A DNA stretch of 64,000 nucleotides from Rhizobium sp. Q54 (GTDB taxonomy: Bacteria; Pseudomonadota; Alphaproteobacteria; Rhizobiales; Beijerinckiaceae): assembly GCA_945878875.1 (NCBI GenBank), contig CAMCUC010000005.1:18819-82818 (forward strand), given 5' to 3'. Below are positions 27,895 through 36,664 of the stretch, piece by piece; the first letter of the stretch is position 1; the number at the start of each line of letters is the position of its first letter. Both the position numbers and the translations under genes were made by a program. Below the pieces are notes generated by a model. It was not told where the DNA came from. It saw only the letters and a program-made list of their open reading frames with translations, and did no database searches.

Positions 27895-28192
27895 GTGCAA
27901 ACTCCCGGGGTCGGCGGCAATCGCTGACCGCCTTTTGTCCCGCTCGCTGGCGTTCGAGTCAAACAATCGCTGCGCTTGCGCGCAATTAAAACGTGTATTG
28001 GCTTAACGGCGATGCAGATCGCTGAAGGCACGCGCAGTTTGGCGCATGAATAAGCAGGATGATGCGCGAACGTCGGCGCTTCTGCGCCGCCGGCGAATCC
28101 TCTCGAACGCAATCGCAAACCGGGCGCGCGCTTTTCGCCAAAACGGAGGTGATGAACAGAGCAGGATCTTCGCACACGAGGCCGGGTTTGGG
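27895..28192. other. Intergenic region, nothing recognisable
   Basis: Just under 300 bases between the transglutaminase operon and the sugar dehydrogenase gene. It presumably holds the promoter of the minus-strand operon. I see no clear -35/-10 pair, terminator or credible small gene. Confidence 0.5.
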
Positions 28193-29335
28193 TTACTTCG
28201 GAGACAAGCGGATAAGCTTGCCGTTCCCTTCGTCGGTGAGTGCGTAAACCGCGCCGTCCGGGCCGATTTTCACATCACGGATGCGGGCGCCCAGACGTAT
28301 GCGTTCCTCGCCGGTAACGCGTTCGCCATCGAGCGTGAGGCGAACGATTCCCTGGCCAACCAAGGCCCCCGCCAGCAGCGAGCCGCGCCAGTCCGGGAAC
28401 AGCGCGCCAGCGTAGAACGCCATTCCCGAAGGCGCGACGGCGGGCTTCCAGACATGGAGCGAGCCCTCAAATTCAGGTCGCGTCGGCGGGTCTGGAATGT
28501 CGCGACCATCGTAATGATCGCCCCAGCTCACCAGCGGCCAGCCATAGTTCTTGCCCGCTCGGGCGATGTTGACCTCGTCGCCGCCGCGCGGCCCCATTTC
28601 ATGCAGCCAAAGGGCGCCGGTTTGCGGATGAATTGCCGCGCCCTGAATGTTGCGGTGGCCGTGCGACCAAAGCTCGGAGCGCGCGCCTGCTTTGCCGATG
28701 AACGGATTGTCCTTCGGCACCGATCCGTCGCGCGCGATGCGCACCACGGCGCCGATATGCGTGGATGGATCTTGCGCAGGCGTCATCTTGCCGCGATCAC
28801 CCGTCGTTACGAACACATATCCATCGCGACTGAAGGCGATGCGCGAACCAAAATGCTGGCCGCCATCGACCTTGGGTTGCTGGCGAAACAAAATGGCGGT
28901 GTCCTCCAGCTTGTCCTCGTTCGCATTGAGGCGCCCGCGCGCCAGCGCCGTGCCCGCCGTTGAATTGGGGCCGGGCTCGGCGAAAGTGAGGTAGACCAGC
29001 CGGTCTTTGGAAAAATCAGGCGACAGGGCCACGTCGAGCAGGCCGCCCTGACCGCGCGCAAACACTTGCGGCACGCCCTTGATCGGCTGCGAAATCTCGC
29101 CCGTGAGCGTCATGATGCGCAGCCGCCCGGGGCGCTCGGTGACAAGCATCCGCTCCTTGTCGAGAAACGCCATGCCCCACGGGTTTTGCAGGCTTTGCGC
29201 CAGAACCTCCACTTGCACAGGCCCGCTGCGTGTCTCGATGGTGCGCGCTTGCTGCGCGTTTGCGGCGGCGCCAGAGAGCATGAGGACGAGTATGCAGGGG
29301 GGCAATAATCGGGACGTTTTCATGTGAATTGGCAT
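28193..29335 (-). CDS. PQQ-dependent aldose sugar dehydrogenase (YliI/GSDH-like)
   Basis: A predicted periplasmic beta-propeller oxidoreductase that would oxidise aldoses with pyrroloquinoline quinone, about 380 aa. A signal peptide (through GAAANAQQ) is followed by NPWGMAFLDKERMLVTERPGRLR, GGLLDVALSPDF, VDGGQHFGSRIAF, TTGDRG, GHRNIQG and HEMGPRGGDEVN, all typical of soluble glucose dehydrogenase-like propellers. ATG 29335 is preferred because GGAG lies 8 nt upstream. ATG 29323 is an alternative. No pqq synthesis genes are in the window, so cofactor supply is unverified. Confidence 0.87.
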   Translation of the reverse strand: MPIHMKTSRLLPPCILVLMLSGAAANAQQARTIETRSGPVQVEVLAQSLQNPWGMAFLDKERMLVTERPGRLRIMTLTGEISQPIKGVPQVFARGQGGLLDVALSPDFSKDRLVYLTFAEPGPNSTAGTALARGRLNANEDKLEDTAILFRQQPKVDGGQHFGSRIAFSRDGYVFVTTGDRGKMTPAQDPSTHIGAVVRIARDGSVPKDNPFIGKAGARSELWSHGHRNIQGAAIHPQTGALWLHEMGPRGGDEVNIARAGKNYGWPLVSWGDHYDGRDIPDPPTRPEFEGSLHVWKPAVAPSGMAFYAGALFPDWRGSLLAGALVGQGIVRLTLDGERVTGEERIRLGARIRDVKIGPDGAVYALTDEGNGKLIRLSPK

Positions 29336-29481
29336 GGTCCGGGCTCCGTCAGCAATGTGCAATCTTTGGCCAGTCTCGCATGTTGCTTACGTTTTGCGTC
29401 CGGAAAAGTTTACGGTCTTTTCGTGGGGTGCCGCGTCAAAACGCTCCCAAGTTTCAGCTTTTGTTAACAAAGTTGGAAAAA

Positions 29482-29500
29482 TTAACTATTTGTTAACCAT
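29482..29500 (+). promoter_or_regulatory. CtrA binding site (TTAA-N7-TTAACCAT)
   Basis: TTAACTATTTGTTAACCAT matches the full CtrA consensus TTAA-N7-TTAA exactly, with the additional CCAT seen in strong sites. It lies 34 bases upstream of a 39-codon ORF with a good ribosome-binding site. A further TTGTTAACAA palindrome lies just upstream (29461-29470). Cell-cycle regulation is inferred. Confidence 0.65.
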
Positions 29501-29533
29501 GAACAGGCAGCCTTTCATAAAGGGAGTGCAGTC

Positions 29534-29653
29534 ATGAACATGCAGCGTCGTGAATCGCATCAGTCCTATCAAGATGAGCTGGTCGTACAGATCGCCTTGT
29601 TAAGCGGATTGCTAGCTACTGTGCTTGGTTTCATCACGGCGCTGTCAGTCTAG
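29534..29653 (+). CDS. 39-aa membrane peptide downstream of a CtrA box
   Basis: Below the length cut of the ORF track. ATG 29534 follows AAAGGGAG with 7-nt spacing. The product opens MNMQRRESHQSYQDEL and then has one hydrophobic helix (VVQIALLSGLLATVLGFITALSV) reaching the C-terminus, so it is a tail-anchored or single-pass inner-membrane peptide. The isolated position, strong ribosome-binding site and CtrA box together argue that it is real. I do not recognise the family. Confidence 0.6.
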   Translation: MNMQRRESHQSYQDELVVQIALLSGLLATVLGFITALSV

Positions 29654-29746
29654 GCAAGCCTTACTGAAGCCCTGGCGCAATTGCTGCTGCAATGGCGCAC
29701 AGCTGCAAAACTGATCCCGCACCCCAATGCCGTGGCCGTCCCCGGA

Positions 29747-30046
29747 TCAACTCCGGGCCATCAACTCCGCGCCTTGGAGCCAAACGCTCGTCAAATCGTT
29801 AGCTGAACGCAGGCTCAGAAGACGGCTATGGCGTTGCAGCCGCTTACGCTCGTTGTGCTCAGCCGGGATCAGCAAGTCGCCCGCCAGCACCAGCGTTGTC
29901 ACGATCAGCGCAGGCCCGACAAGCACGCTCGCGCGCGCAATGTTTTCAACGAGATCGCCGCCTGCGCTTTCCTGCAGCCGCAAACGGTTGAGGTAATGGA
30001 TGGTGGCGTCGAGCCCCATGCCCCATGCCCCAGGCCCAAAAGGCAA
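29747..30046 (-). pseudogene. Remnant of an MMPL/RND-family transporter
   Basis: The minus-strand frame contains GMGLDATIHYLNRLR followed by IARASVLVGPALIVTTLVLAGDLL. This is the pattern of the C-terminal membrane half of MMPL/RND exporters (GIG.D..IH..., then VG.AL..T...L). Family members are several hundred residues longer. Here about 60 recognisable residues are followed by unrelated codons, and upstream similarity is lost or frame-shifted. It is best read as a decayed fragment. Confidence 0.5.
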
Positions 30047-30203
30047 GCTGCGCTAGGCCACGTTGCTCAAGGCCAAACGCAAGCCGCGAGGGGGTGCGCC
30101 CGAGGCGAATGCGCGCCATCGTCAGACTTGTTCGCCAAACCATTGCCCGCAAGCTCGTCTTCGCCCCTGATGCTATGCGGGTGAGCTGGGGAAGTTTCCT
30201 GAG

Positions 30204-30443
30204 CTAGCGCAGTGGGGGCGCTCCTCGCTGGCGCAGTGCGGTTTCGCGAATACGCGATACGGCGCTCCAGCGACGGCGCCGCTCCAGCGTCTCGAACGGC
30301 GCCGGCTGTCCAAGCTTCGCCAATCCTTCGCGGCCTTCGCGCCGCAGCGCCACAGCGTTGTCTTTCGACAGCGGCATGCGGGCGAGGGCTGTATAATGAG
30401 CGACCATGTTGTCGGCTTCTGAATCAGGAGGCGTAGACGTCAT
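30204..30443 (-). CDS. Small hypothetical protein
   Basis: A 79-aa ORF with an ATG at 30443 preceded by GTGAGGG about 6-7 nt upstream. The sequence is hydrophilic and arginine-rich, with a predicted helical C-terminal half (RRRRWSAVSRIRETALRQR). No family is recognised. It sits between the MMPL remnant and the MFS gene in a poorly coding stretch, so it may be spurious. Confidence 0.35.
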   Translation of the reverse strand: MTSTPPDSEADNMVAHYTALARMPLSKDNAVALRREGREGLAKLGQPAPFETLERRRRWSAVSRIRETALRQRGAPPLR

Positions 30444-30561
30444 GCAAGGCCCTCACGCGAAAGTGCCTCTTGTGTATGGTTTATGATCTGTAACGGAGCC
30501 GATTACGTTTCGTCATCAATGCGCCCACGCTCGTCTTTTTCGCGTTTTCTCTCCCCCAAAC

Positions 30562-31791
30562 TCAATAGCGCTCTCGTTGTCGAAGGACCGGGAACAGGCG
30601 TAGCCACAACAGCGAGGCGCAAACGGCGCCGGCGCCGCCAACGAGAACGGCTGGTACGGCGCCGATCATCCATGCCAGCGCGCCGCTTTCGAATTCGCCC
30701 AATTGGTTGGAAGTGCCTGTGAGAATGGTGTGAACCGCCACAACGCGCCCACGCATCTCATTGGGCGTCTCGACCTGGATCAGCGTTTGGCGAATGACGA
30801 CGCTCACCATATCCGCCGCGCCGATAATTATCAGGAACGGAATCGCCACGAAGATATTGGTCGACAGCGCAAAGCAGATCGTCGCTATTCCATAAACGCC
30901 AACAGCAAAGATCATCTTCTTGCCGATGCCAGATTGCAGCGGGAAATAGGCCAGCGCCAACGCCGCACAGACCGAACCAACCGGCGGCATGGCGCGCAAC
31001 AGGCCAAGCCCCCATGGACCGGTTTGAAAAATGTCGCGCGCAAAAATAGGCAGCAGCGCAGTGGCGCCGGCAAGCAGCACCGCCACAAGATCAAGCGTGA
31101 TGGCGCCAAGAATAATCGGCTTGTTCCAGATGAATTTATAACCGGCGGCAAGCATCGTCAGCGTCACCGGCGGTTTGGTGATTTTTTGCGGGCGATAGGC
31201 AATACGCGCGGTGAGTACGATGGCGATGAGAAACGCCAGCGCCGCAGCGCCAAACGGCACATAGATGCCTAAGGGGAACAACAGCCCGCCGATGGCGGGG
31301 CCGGAGATGCTGGCGGTCTGGTTGAAGGTGTTGTTCCAGGCGGCGGCGCTTGCAAACTCCTCGTCCGGCACCAGCGTCATCACCAGCGCCTGACCCGCAG
31401 GATTGGCGAACGAGCGCGCGCATCCCAGCACGAAAACTACCACATAAACCGGCCATATCTGATCGGCGCGAATGTTTCCCGTATATTGCAGCCAAATCAA
31501 AGCGGCCGAACACAGGGCCATGATCGTGCAGCAAATCAGCAGGATAATACGACGGTCGTAACGGTCCGCAGCCGGGCCGGTGAGCAGCGACAGCGGCACG
31601 GCGGGGATGAAGGCGGCGAGCCCGATAAAGCCCAGCGCCAGCGGATCATTGGTGACGTCGTAGACATACCACGCGATGGCGATGGTCTGGATCTGGAGGC
31701 CAAGCCCCCACAGAAAACGGGAGAACAAATAGCGCGTGTAATCCACGTGGCGGAAGACGGCGCGCCCGCCTGTTGGCGATTTCGCGGTCAT
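30562..31791 (-). CDS. MFS transporter, EntS/enterobactin-exporter-like
   Basis: A major facilitator of about 409 aa with some 12 membrane segments. It has the loop 2-3 motif GPAADRYDRR, a central SFANPAGQALVMTLVPDEEFASAAAWN region and a late EMRGRVVAVHTI motif, all typical of the MFS_3 group of multidrug or siderophore exporters. The track ORF runs on to 32748, but the extra 319 residues are antisense to the TctC-type gene. ATG 31791 has GGGGAG 6 nt upstream. The substrate is unknown and it stands alone. Confidence 0.88.
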   Translation of the reverse strand: MTAKSPTGGRAVFRHVDYTRYLFSRFLWGLGLQIQTIAIAWYVYDVTNDPLALGFIGLAAFIPAVPLSLLTGPAADRYDRRIILLICCTIMALCSAALIWLQYTGNIRADQIWPVYVVVFVLGCARSFANPAGQALVMTLVPDEEFASAAAWNNTFNQTASISGPAIGGLLFPLGIYVPFGAAALAFLIAIVLTARIAYRPQKITKPPVTLTMLAAGYKFIWNKPIILGAITLDLVAVLLAGATALLPIFARDIFQTGPWGLGLLRAMPPVGSVCAALALAYFPLQSGIGKKMIFAVGVYGIATICFALSTNIFVAIPFLIIIGAADMVSVVIRQTLIQVETPNEMRGRVVAVHTILTGTSNQLGEFESGALAWMIGAVPAVLVGGAGAVCASLLWLRLFPVLRQRERY

Positions 31792-32013
31792 GGTGGTCTC
31801 CCCTTGGCGGGCGCTGTCAGGCGGCAGCTCCAGTGTTGGCTCGTAACATTGCGCGCCGCCAAGCGTCAAACCAGCAAAAGCTGAAGCTTGCGGGCGCCTC
31901 GCAACGACAGGGCTTCCCACGGCGCGCCGGCTGGGCCATGATGCGCCCAAGCGCAGATGAATCGCGCAAGGGGGCGCAAGACCCGTCACCGGCTTTAGGG
32001 AGGATATTTGGAC

Positions 32014-33126
32014 ATGAAGACCCGCATAAAGAACCGCTTGAAGGGGATTGCGACCGCCGCGCTCTTTGCCTCGCCCGCTCTGGCCTCTGCCGCTCTGGCG
32101 CAGACTGTGCAATCGCCCGCAGAATTCTATCCCGGCAAAACCATGACGTTTTACGTCGGGCTTTCGGCTGGCGGCGGCTACGATCAGAACGCGCGTCTGG
32201 TGGCGCGCTACATTGGCAGATACTTGCCTGGTCAACCGACAGTCGTCGTGCGCAATATGCCCGGCGGCGGCGGCCTCGTGATGATGAATTACGTCGCCAG
32301 CGTTGCGCCCAAAGACGGCTTGCACATTGCTGCGCCCCAACGCGGCGTGCCGCTGGAGCCACTGCTTGGCGCAGCCTCGCACGCCAAGTTTGATCCGCTC
32401 ACGATGCACGCCATCGGATCGGTGAACGCCGACACGTCGGTGGCGATGGTTGCTGCGCGCACCGGCATCAAGACGTGGCAGGATTTGCGGACGCGCGAAG
32501 TGATCGTCGCAGGCACCGGCGTCAGCACCGAGAGCGTAGTGGTGCCTTATGTCCTGCGTAACCTGCTGGGCCTTAAGTATAAAGTGATTGCGGGTTATCC
32601 CGGCGGCAACGAGACGAACCTCGCCATGGAGCGCGGCGAGGCCGACGGTCGCGGCACGTTCTCGTGGACCAGCCTCAAGCCGCAATATAAGGAATGGATC
32701 GAGAGCGGTAAGTATTTGATCCTGTATCAGCAGGGTTTGCGCCGCCATCCCGATATGCCCAACGTTCCGCTGATCACCGACATGGCGGAGACGCAGGAGC
32801 AGAAGGACATTTTCAAACTCCAGTTCAGCGCGTTTGAAATGGGCCGCCCGTTATTTGTCGGTGACGACGTGCCGCTGGCGCGCGTCAACGCGCTGCGCCG
32901 CGCCTTTGACGCCTCCATGAAGGACAAGGCGCTGATCGCCGACGCCGAAAAGACCGGCATGGAAGTGAACCCGATGACGGGCGAGGAAATGGCTGTGATG
33001 CTGAAGGAAGTCTATGCGACTCCCAAGGCGATCATCGAAAAACTTGCCGACGCCTCGCGCCTGAAGCCGGATCTGAAAGTGATTGAGACAAAGCTCAAAG
33101 AGGGCGACAAGCCAGCTGCAAATTAA
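32014..33126 (+). CDS. TctC-like tripartite tricarboxylate transporter substrate-binding protein
   Basis: A periplasmic receptor of about 370 aa. A signal peptide ends near AALAQT, followed by YPGKTMTFYVGLSAGGGYDQNAR and a PGGGGLVMMNYV segment, the hallmarks of the Bug/TctC family. It binds carboxylates or similar small organic acids. The membrane partners TctA/TctB are not in the window, so it is an orphan receptor, as is common in this family. GGGAGG lies 10 nt before ATG 32014, and the TTG at 32008 is an alternative start. The terminator and next gene suggest linkage to cupin-enzyme metabolism. Confidence 0.83.
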   Translation: MKTRIKNRLKGIATAALFASPALASAALAQTVQSPAEFYPGKTMTFYVGLSAGGGYDQNARLVARYIGRYLPGQPTVVVRNMPGGGGLVMMNYVASVAPKDGLHIAAPQRGVPLEPLLGAASHAKFDPLTMHAIGSVNADTSVAMVAARTGIKTWQDLRTREVIVAGTGVSTESVVVPYVLRNLLGLKYKVIAGYPGGNETNLAMERGEADGRGTFSWTSLKPQYKEWIESGKYLILYQQGLRRHPDMPNVPLITDMAETQEQKDIFKLQFSAFEMGRPLFVGDDVPLARVNALRRAFDASMKDKALIADAEKTGMEVNPMTGEEMAVMLKEVYATPKAIIEKLADASRLKPDLKVIETKLKEGDKPAAN

Positions 33127-33137
33127 ACTCTGACAAG

Positions 33138-33173
33138 AACGCGGCGCGCTGTTTGGCGCGCCGCGTTGTTTAA
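33138..33173 (+). terminator. Rho-independent terminator after the TctC-like gene
   Basis: A perfect 12-bp stem AACGCGGCGCGC / GCGCGCCGCGTT (33138-33149, 33156-33167) with a 6-nt loop is followed by GTTTAATT. Confidence 0.8.
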
Positions 33174-33203
33174 TTCCTTAAAACTCCTGCAAGAGAGCGC
33201 ACA

Positions 33204-34325
33204 ATGACTTCCTCGACGCTTGTTTCCGATGAGCTGGCCAAAAAGTTCGCCACCGAAAAAGGTACGCCTTACGAGCGTTGGGTGCAGGCGGAAGGGCTGG
33301 ACATCATCAGCGGGCATTATGTGCCCAACCTGCGTACGGTGGATTTGAAGCCCTGGGCGCGTCGCGGCGGCAAGGGCGTGTTCATCAACCACGAGGCCTC
33401 GCGCACCTCCAACGATTGCTATGTGTGCGAGATTCCGCCCGGCGGAAAGCTTGAGCCCCAGCGCCAATTGTTTGAAGAAATGGTGCTGGTGCTGGAGGGT
33501 CGCGGCTCGACGAGCGTGTGGAACGACAAGGGCCAGAAGCTCACGTTTGAATGGAAAGCCGGCGCTATTTTCGCGATTCCGCTCAACGCTTTTCACCAGC
33601 ATTTCAACGGCTCGGGCGCCGCCCCCGCGCGCTATGTGGGCGTGACGTTTGGCCCGCAATTGCTGAACATGTTTGATGACGTCGATTTCGTCTTCAACAC
33701 GCCGCGCGATTTCCCGGAGCGCTTTTCGGGCGAGCCTGATTACTTTTCAAACAAGGGCGAGCAGGATGGCTTTCTGCTGCGCACAAACTTCGTGCCTGAT
33801 GCTGTAAACCTGCCGTTGATCTCGGCCAAAGAGCGCGGGGCCGGCGGTGGTCATATCCGCTTCAACATGGCCAAGGGAGCCATGGCCAGCCACATCTCGC
33901 AATTTCCCGTCGGCACCTACAAGAAGGGCCATCGCCACGGCCCCGGCGCGCATGTGATCGTGCTTTCGGGCGAGGGTTATTCGCTGATGTGGGAGCAGGG
34001 GCAGGAGCCAAAGCGCTATGATTGGGAGCCGGGCACTTTGATCGTGCCGCCCAACAATACGTTCCATCAGCATTTCAATTCCGGCCCCACGCCCGCGCGC
34101 TATCTCGCGTTCAAACACTCCTCGCCGCGCAATGCGCAGGGCGTGCCGCTATCGTGGATCAGCTCGCGCCTTGGCGGCAACCAGATTGATTACGCCGACG
34201 AGTCAGACATCGTGCGCAATCTGTATCGCGAGGCGATGGCGCGCCACGGCCTTGAGCCGAGGATGGACGCAATCATCGCCGCCGAACTTGAGACCCTGCC
34301 GCCCAAGCCCGCGATGGCCGGTTAG
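33204..34325 (+). CDS. Bicupin (two-cupin-domain) protein
   Basis: A 373-aa cytoplasmic protein with two cupin barrels. The first spans roughly residues 75-165 (EIPPGGKLEPQRQLFEEMVLVLEGRG, later NAFHQHFN). The second spans roughly 235-310 (QFPVGTYKKGHRHGPGAHVIVLSGEG, later NTFHQHFN). The second carries the full histidine set G..KKGHRHGP..H, so it probably binds a metal, while the first lacks the first histidines. It could be a dioxygenase or isomerase of small organic acids. It sits just after the TctC-type receptor and converges on a sodium:solute symporter (stops 6 bases apart). No substrate can be named. Confidence 0.75.
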   Translation: MTSSTLVSDELAKKFATEKGTPYERWVQAEGLDIISGHYVPNLRTVDLKPWARRGGKGVFINHEASRTSNDCYVCEIPPGGKLEPQRQLFEEMVLVLEGRGSTSVWNDKGQKLTFEWKAGAIFAIPLNAFHQHFNGSGAAPARYVGVTFGPQLLNMFDDVDFVFNTPRDFPERFSGEPDYFSNKGEQDGFLLRTNFVPDAVNLPLISAKERGAGGGHIRFNMAKGAMASHISQFPVGTYKKGHRHGPGAHVIVLSGEGYSLMWEQGQEPKRYDWEPGTLIVPPNNTFHQHFNSGPTPARYLAFKHSSPRNAQGVPLSWISSRLGGNQIDYADESDIVRNLYREAMARHGLEPRMDAIIAAELETLPPKPAMAG

Positions 34326-34331
34326 CAGAAA

Positions 34332-35789
34332 TCACGCGCGCGCAGGGGTTTTGCGCGCGCTGATCTGCGTGATCGCCGCCCCAAGCAGAAAGCCTGCCGT
34401 ACACAACAGCAGGCCCCACACGTTCACGCCCAGATCAAGATCGAACCTGCCAGTTCCAAGCGCCAGCCAGCGCGGCAGGAGTGAAACTTGCGCGAATGTC
34501 TCGACCGCGCGGGCTATGCCCAGCAAAAGGCCGGGCCAGAACGCCAGATGAAAGCTGAGCGGACCGGCGCCGCGCGCAAACGACAGCAGGAAAATCGGCG
34601 CCAATCCCATCACCATCGTGCCGGAAATCGTGGTGGGTGCGATGATAGCAGGGCCGATCCTGTCGCCTAGATAAATCGACAACAGCGGCAGATTGCCGAC
34701 GATTGCGACGATGATAATAGCCCGTCGGCCAATTGTCAGATCGCGCTCGATGGGGCGCGGCGCCTCGCTGCTCCAGTCGCGCGCCGATAATTTGGCGACG
34801 CTGGTGAACGTCGAGTCGATAGTGGATCCGCCCGAGGTCAGCATCATGCCGTTGAACAAGAGCATCATGCCAAAGCCGAGCGAGGCAGGGACGCTGAGGC
34901 TGGGGGCGCCGACAAGCTCAAACGCGCGCGCGTAAAGCCCGACAAAACTAAATAAAAATATGAAGCCGCCGCTCAGGACGCCCGCCAGCACGAAGCTCGC
35001 CAGCATTTTGCGCGGGCTGTTGAGAAAGCCGCGATCCGTCAGCACGGGATCGTGAAACGGATAGGACAGTACCTGCACAAGCGCCAGCAGGCAGAACGTC
35101 AGGCCTGCCTGATGCGTCGAGATAGGCACGCCGGGCAGTCCTTTGCTCGCCATCGGCGGTAGCAATACCGCCATCAGAACGCCGAGCAAAATAAAGGCTG
35201 CAATCATTTGCAGGCGATCCGTCAACAGGCTGGCGCGCATGCCGCCCGTCCAGGCATAGGCGAGCGTGAAGATTGTCACGAGAAGTGCTGCGATCCAATA
35301 CGACGCCGAGCCTTCGGGACCGAAAAACAGCGCCATGACTTTGGTATTGGACCAGACTTCGTTGAACAGGCGAAACGCGATCGCCGCCATAAACAGCTTT
35401 GCGCAAGTCGCGCCGTATTTAGCCGTCAACATTTGCGGCAGCGAGGTCCAGCCGCCGCGCGTGCGCATGAAATAGATCGTCACGCCCGCCACAACGAAGC
35501 TGAGATAATAAATCGTGTAGCCGATAGAACCCGCAAGCCCGAACGCGTAGCCCAGATCCGCCGCATTGGTGATCGACTTGGCGAACACCCATGTGATTGC
35601 GGCGCTGAATGCGACCAGCAAAATACCGGGCTCTTTGCCCGATGCGCTCTTGCCGTCGAAAAATCGCGGCGCAGCGACTGCGCGCGGCGTACTCAACCAT
35701 GTCGCTACGCAATAAACGGCCAGAATAACCCAGGGACTCGCGTCAATCAGGAATGGGCTTGCGTCAATCAAAAGCGGGGCGTTTTGCAT
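34332..35789 (-). CDS. Sodium:solute symporter family protein
   Basis: A 485-aa integral membrane protein with about 13 hydrophobic segments. The family-type central region is seen in LAYAWTGGMRASLLTDRLQ and a LTDRGFLNSPRK loop. It should use a sodium or proton gradient to take up a small solute. The N-terminus contains a short tandem duplication (LIDASPFLIDASPW), also visible in the DNA as repeated GCGTCAATCA, so the true start may be the second copy. It converges on the bicupin gene. Substrate unknown. Confidence 0.83.
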   Translation of the reverse strand: MQNAPLLIDASPFLIDASPWVILAVYCVATWLSTPRAVAAPRFFDGKSASGKEPGILLVAFSAAITWVFAKSITNAADLGYAFGLAGSIGYTIYYLSFVVAGVTIYFMRTRGGWTSLPQMLTAKYGATCAKLFMAAIAFRLFNEVWSNTKVMALFFGPEGSASYWIAALLVTIFTLAYAWTGGMRASLLTDRLQMIAAFILLGVLMAVLLPPMASKGLPGVPISTHQAGLTFCLLALVQVLSYPFHDPVLTDRGFLNSPRKMLASFVLAGVLSGGFIFLFSFVGLYARAFELVGAPSLSVPASLGFGMMLLFNGMMLTSGGSTIDSTFTSVAKLSARDWSSEAPRPIERDLTIGRRAIIIVAIVGNLPLLSIYLGDRIGPAIIAPTTISGTMVMGLAPIFLLSFARGAGPLSFHLAFWPGLLLGIARAVETFAQVSLLPRWLALGTGRFDLDLGVNVWGLLLCTAGFLLGAAITQISARKTPARA

Positions 35790-35903
35790 TCTCGCCGCTT
35801 AGCACGAACCGCGCGCCGCGTCATGGTCGCCCACAACATTTTGATCGACGTTGCTCGCAGTTTTTAATTTGCAGCAGCGTTTCGGCGGCCCTTCGGTCCG
35901 CGT

Positions 35904-35926
35904 GCGCGCGGTCCAGAGGGGCGCTT
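35904..35926. repeat. Partial copy (right arm) of the dispersed palindromic repeat
   Basis: GCGCGCGGTCCAGAGGGGCGC matches the right arm of copy A at 17362-17386 apart from one base. The left arm is replaced by a shorter CGGCCCTTCGGTCCGCG segment. It overlaps the stop codon of the DUF305 gene. Confidence 0.7.
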
Positions 35927-36428
35927 ATCTTGCGCGCTTCTTCAGCCGTTCCTCCATGTCGGCAATCTCGCGGGTCTGTTCACGGATCACGCCGTTGGCG
36001 AGTTTTTTGGCCTGCTCTTCCTTGCCGTGTTTCAGCACGATGCGCGCCATTTCTATGGCGGCCTGATGGTGGGGGATCATCGCGCGCGTAAACGCCTCGT
36101 CGGGATCGGCGATGCTGGCGTCTTTGGCCATATCGGCGTGCATTTTGTTCATGACGGCGGTGTTTTGCGCACATGTGCGGGCAGGGTCGTCGTTTGACTG
36201 GCGTCGGTCGTTGCGCCAGCGCGCATGGATTCCTGCACCATGCCCATGTTGCGTGTGGCGCTCATGTTCTGCATCAGGCTCATGCATTCCTGCGGCATGT
36301 TTTGCATGACGCGCCGACATTGCTCGGGCAATTGGTTCGTAGTTTGGCTGGCGCCGTTGGGCGCTGGCGGCACCGGTTGCGAGCGTGATCGACAGGCATG
36401 CAGCGAAGATGGTTTTGGTCTTTGACAT
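35925..36428 (-). CDS. DUF305-family secreted protein with an internal out-of-frame segment
   Basis: A 167-aa protein from ATG 36428 (GAGGG 8 nt upstream). A signal peptide ends ATGAASA-Q, and the C-terminal 75 residues are a clear DUF305 domain (NKMHADMAKD, FTRAMIPHHQAAIEMARIVLKHGKEE), a family linked to copper and other metals in the periplasm. The middle (about residues 25-88) is histidine-rich and unlike the family. The same DNA in another frame (36149-36373) encodes a family-like Met-rich stretch (QCRRVMQNMPQECMSLMQNM). Two compensating frameshifts, one near 36370 and one near 36175, would explain this. The annotated ORF may therefore be a natural double frameshift or an assembly error. 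Confidence 0.7.
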   Translation of the reverse strand: MSKTKTIFAACLSITLATGAASAQRRQPNYEPIARAMSARHAKHAAGMHEPDAEHERHTQHGHGAGIHARWRNDRRQSNDDPARTCAQNTAVMNKMHADMAKDASIADPDEAFTRAMIPHHQAAIEMARIVLKHGKEEQAKKLANGVIREQTREIADMEERLKKRAR

Positions 36429-36664
36429 GGAAGGTTCCCTCACATCCGGGCCTCAATGAGGCTGTCGGTAGCAAGATTAACGTTAGCGCGACGTTTTAGT
36501 TTCGTTCTGCTCGCGCCGCGTGAGCCCTCGTCACCGGCAGGAGCTTTGTCATCTGCTTGCAAAGCAGCTCGCCCGACGCTTTCGCCAGCGGCGATTAACG
36601 GTTATCGTCGCGCCAACAGACAGGGGCTCGCCCTGCCGAAAAACCAATGGGAGGCATAGAGAAC

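Noticed and set aside
28152-28247. 31-codon ORF after a GGAGGTGAT ribosome-binding-like site
   Set aside because: It mostly overlaps the sugar dehydrogenase gene in antisense and encodes no recognisable feature.
31792-32748. The long upstream extension of the MFS ORF (728 aa in the track)
   Set aside because: It is antisense to the TctC-type gene, shows no transporter features, and a good start with GGGGAG lies at 31791. It is a GC-driven shadow frame.
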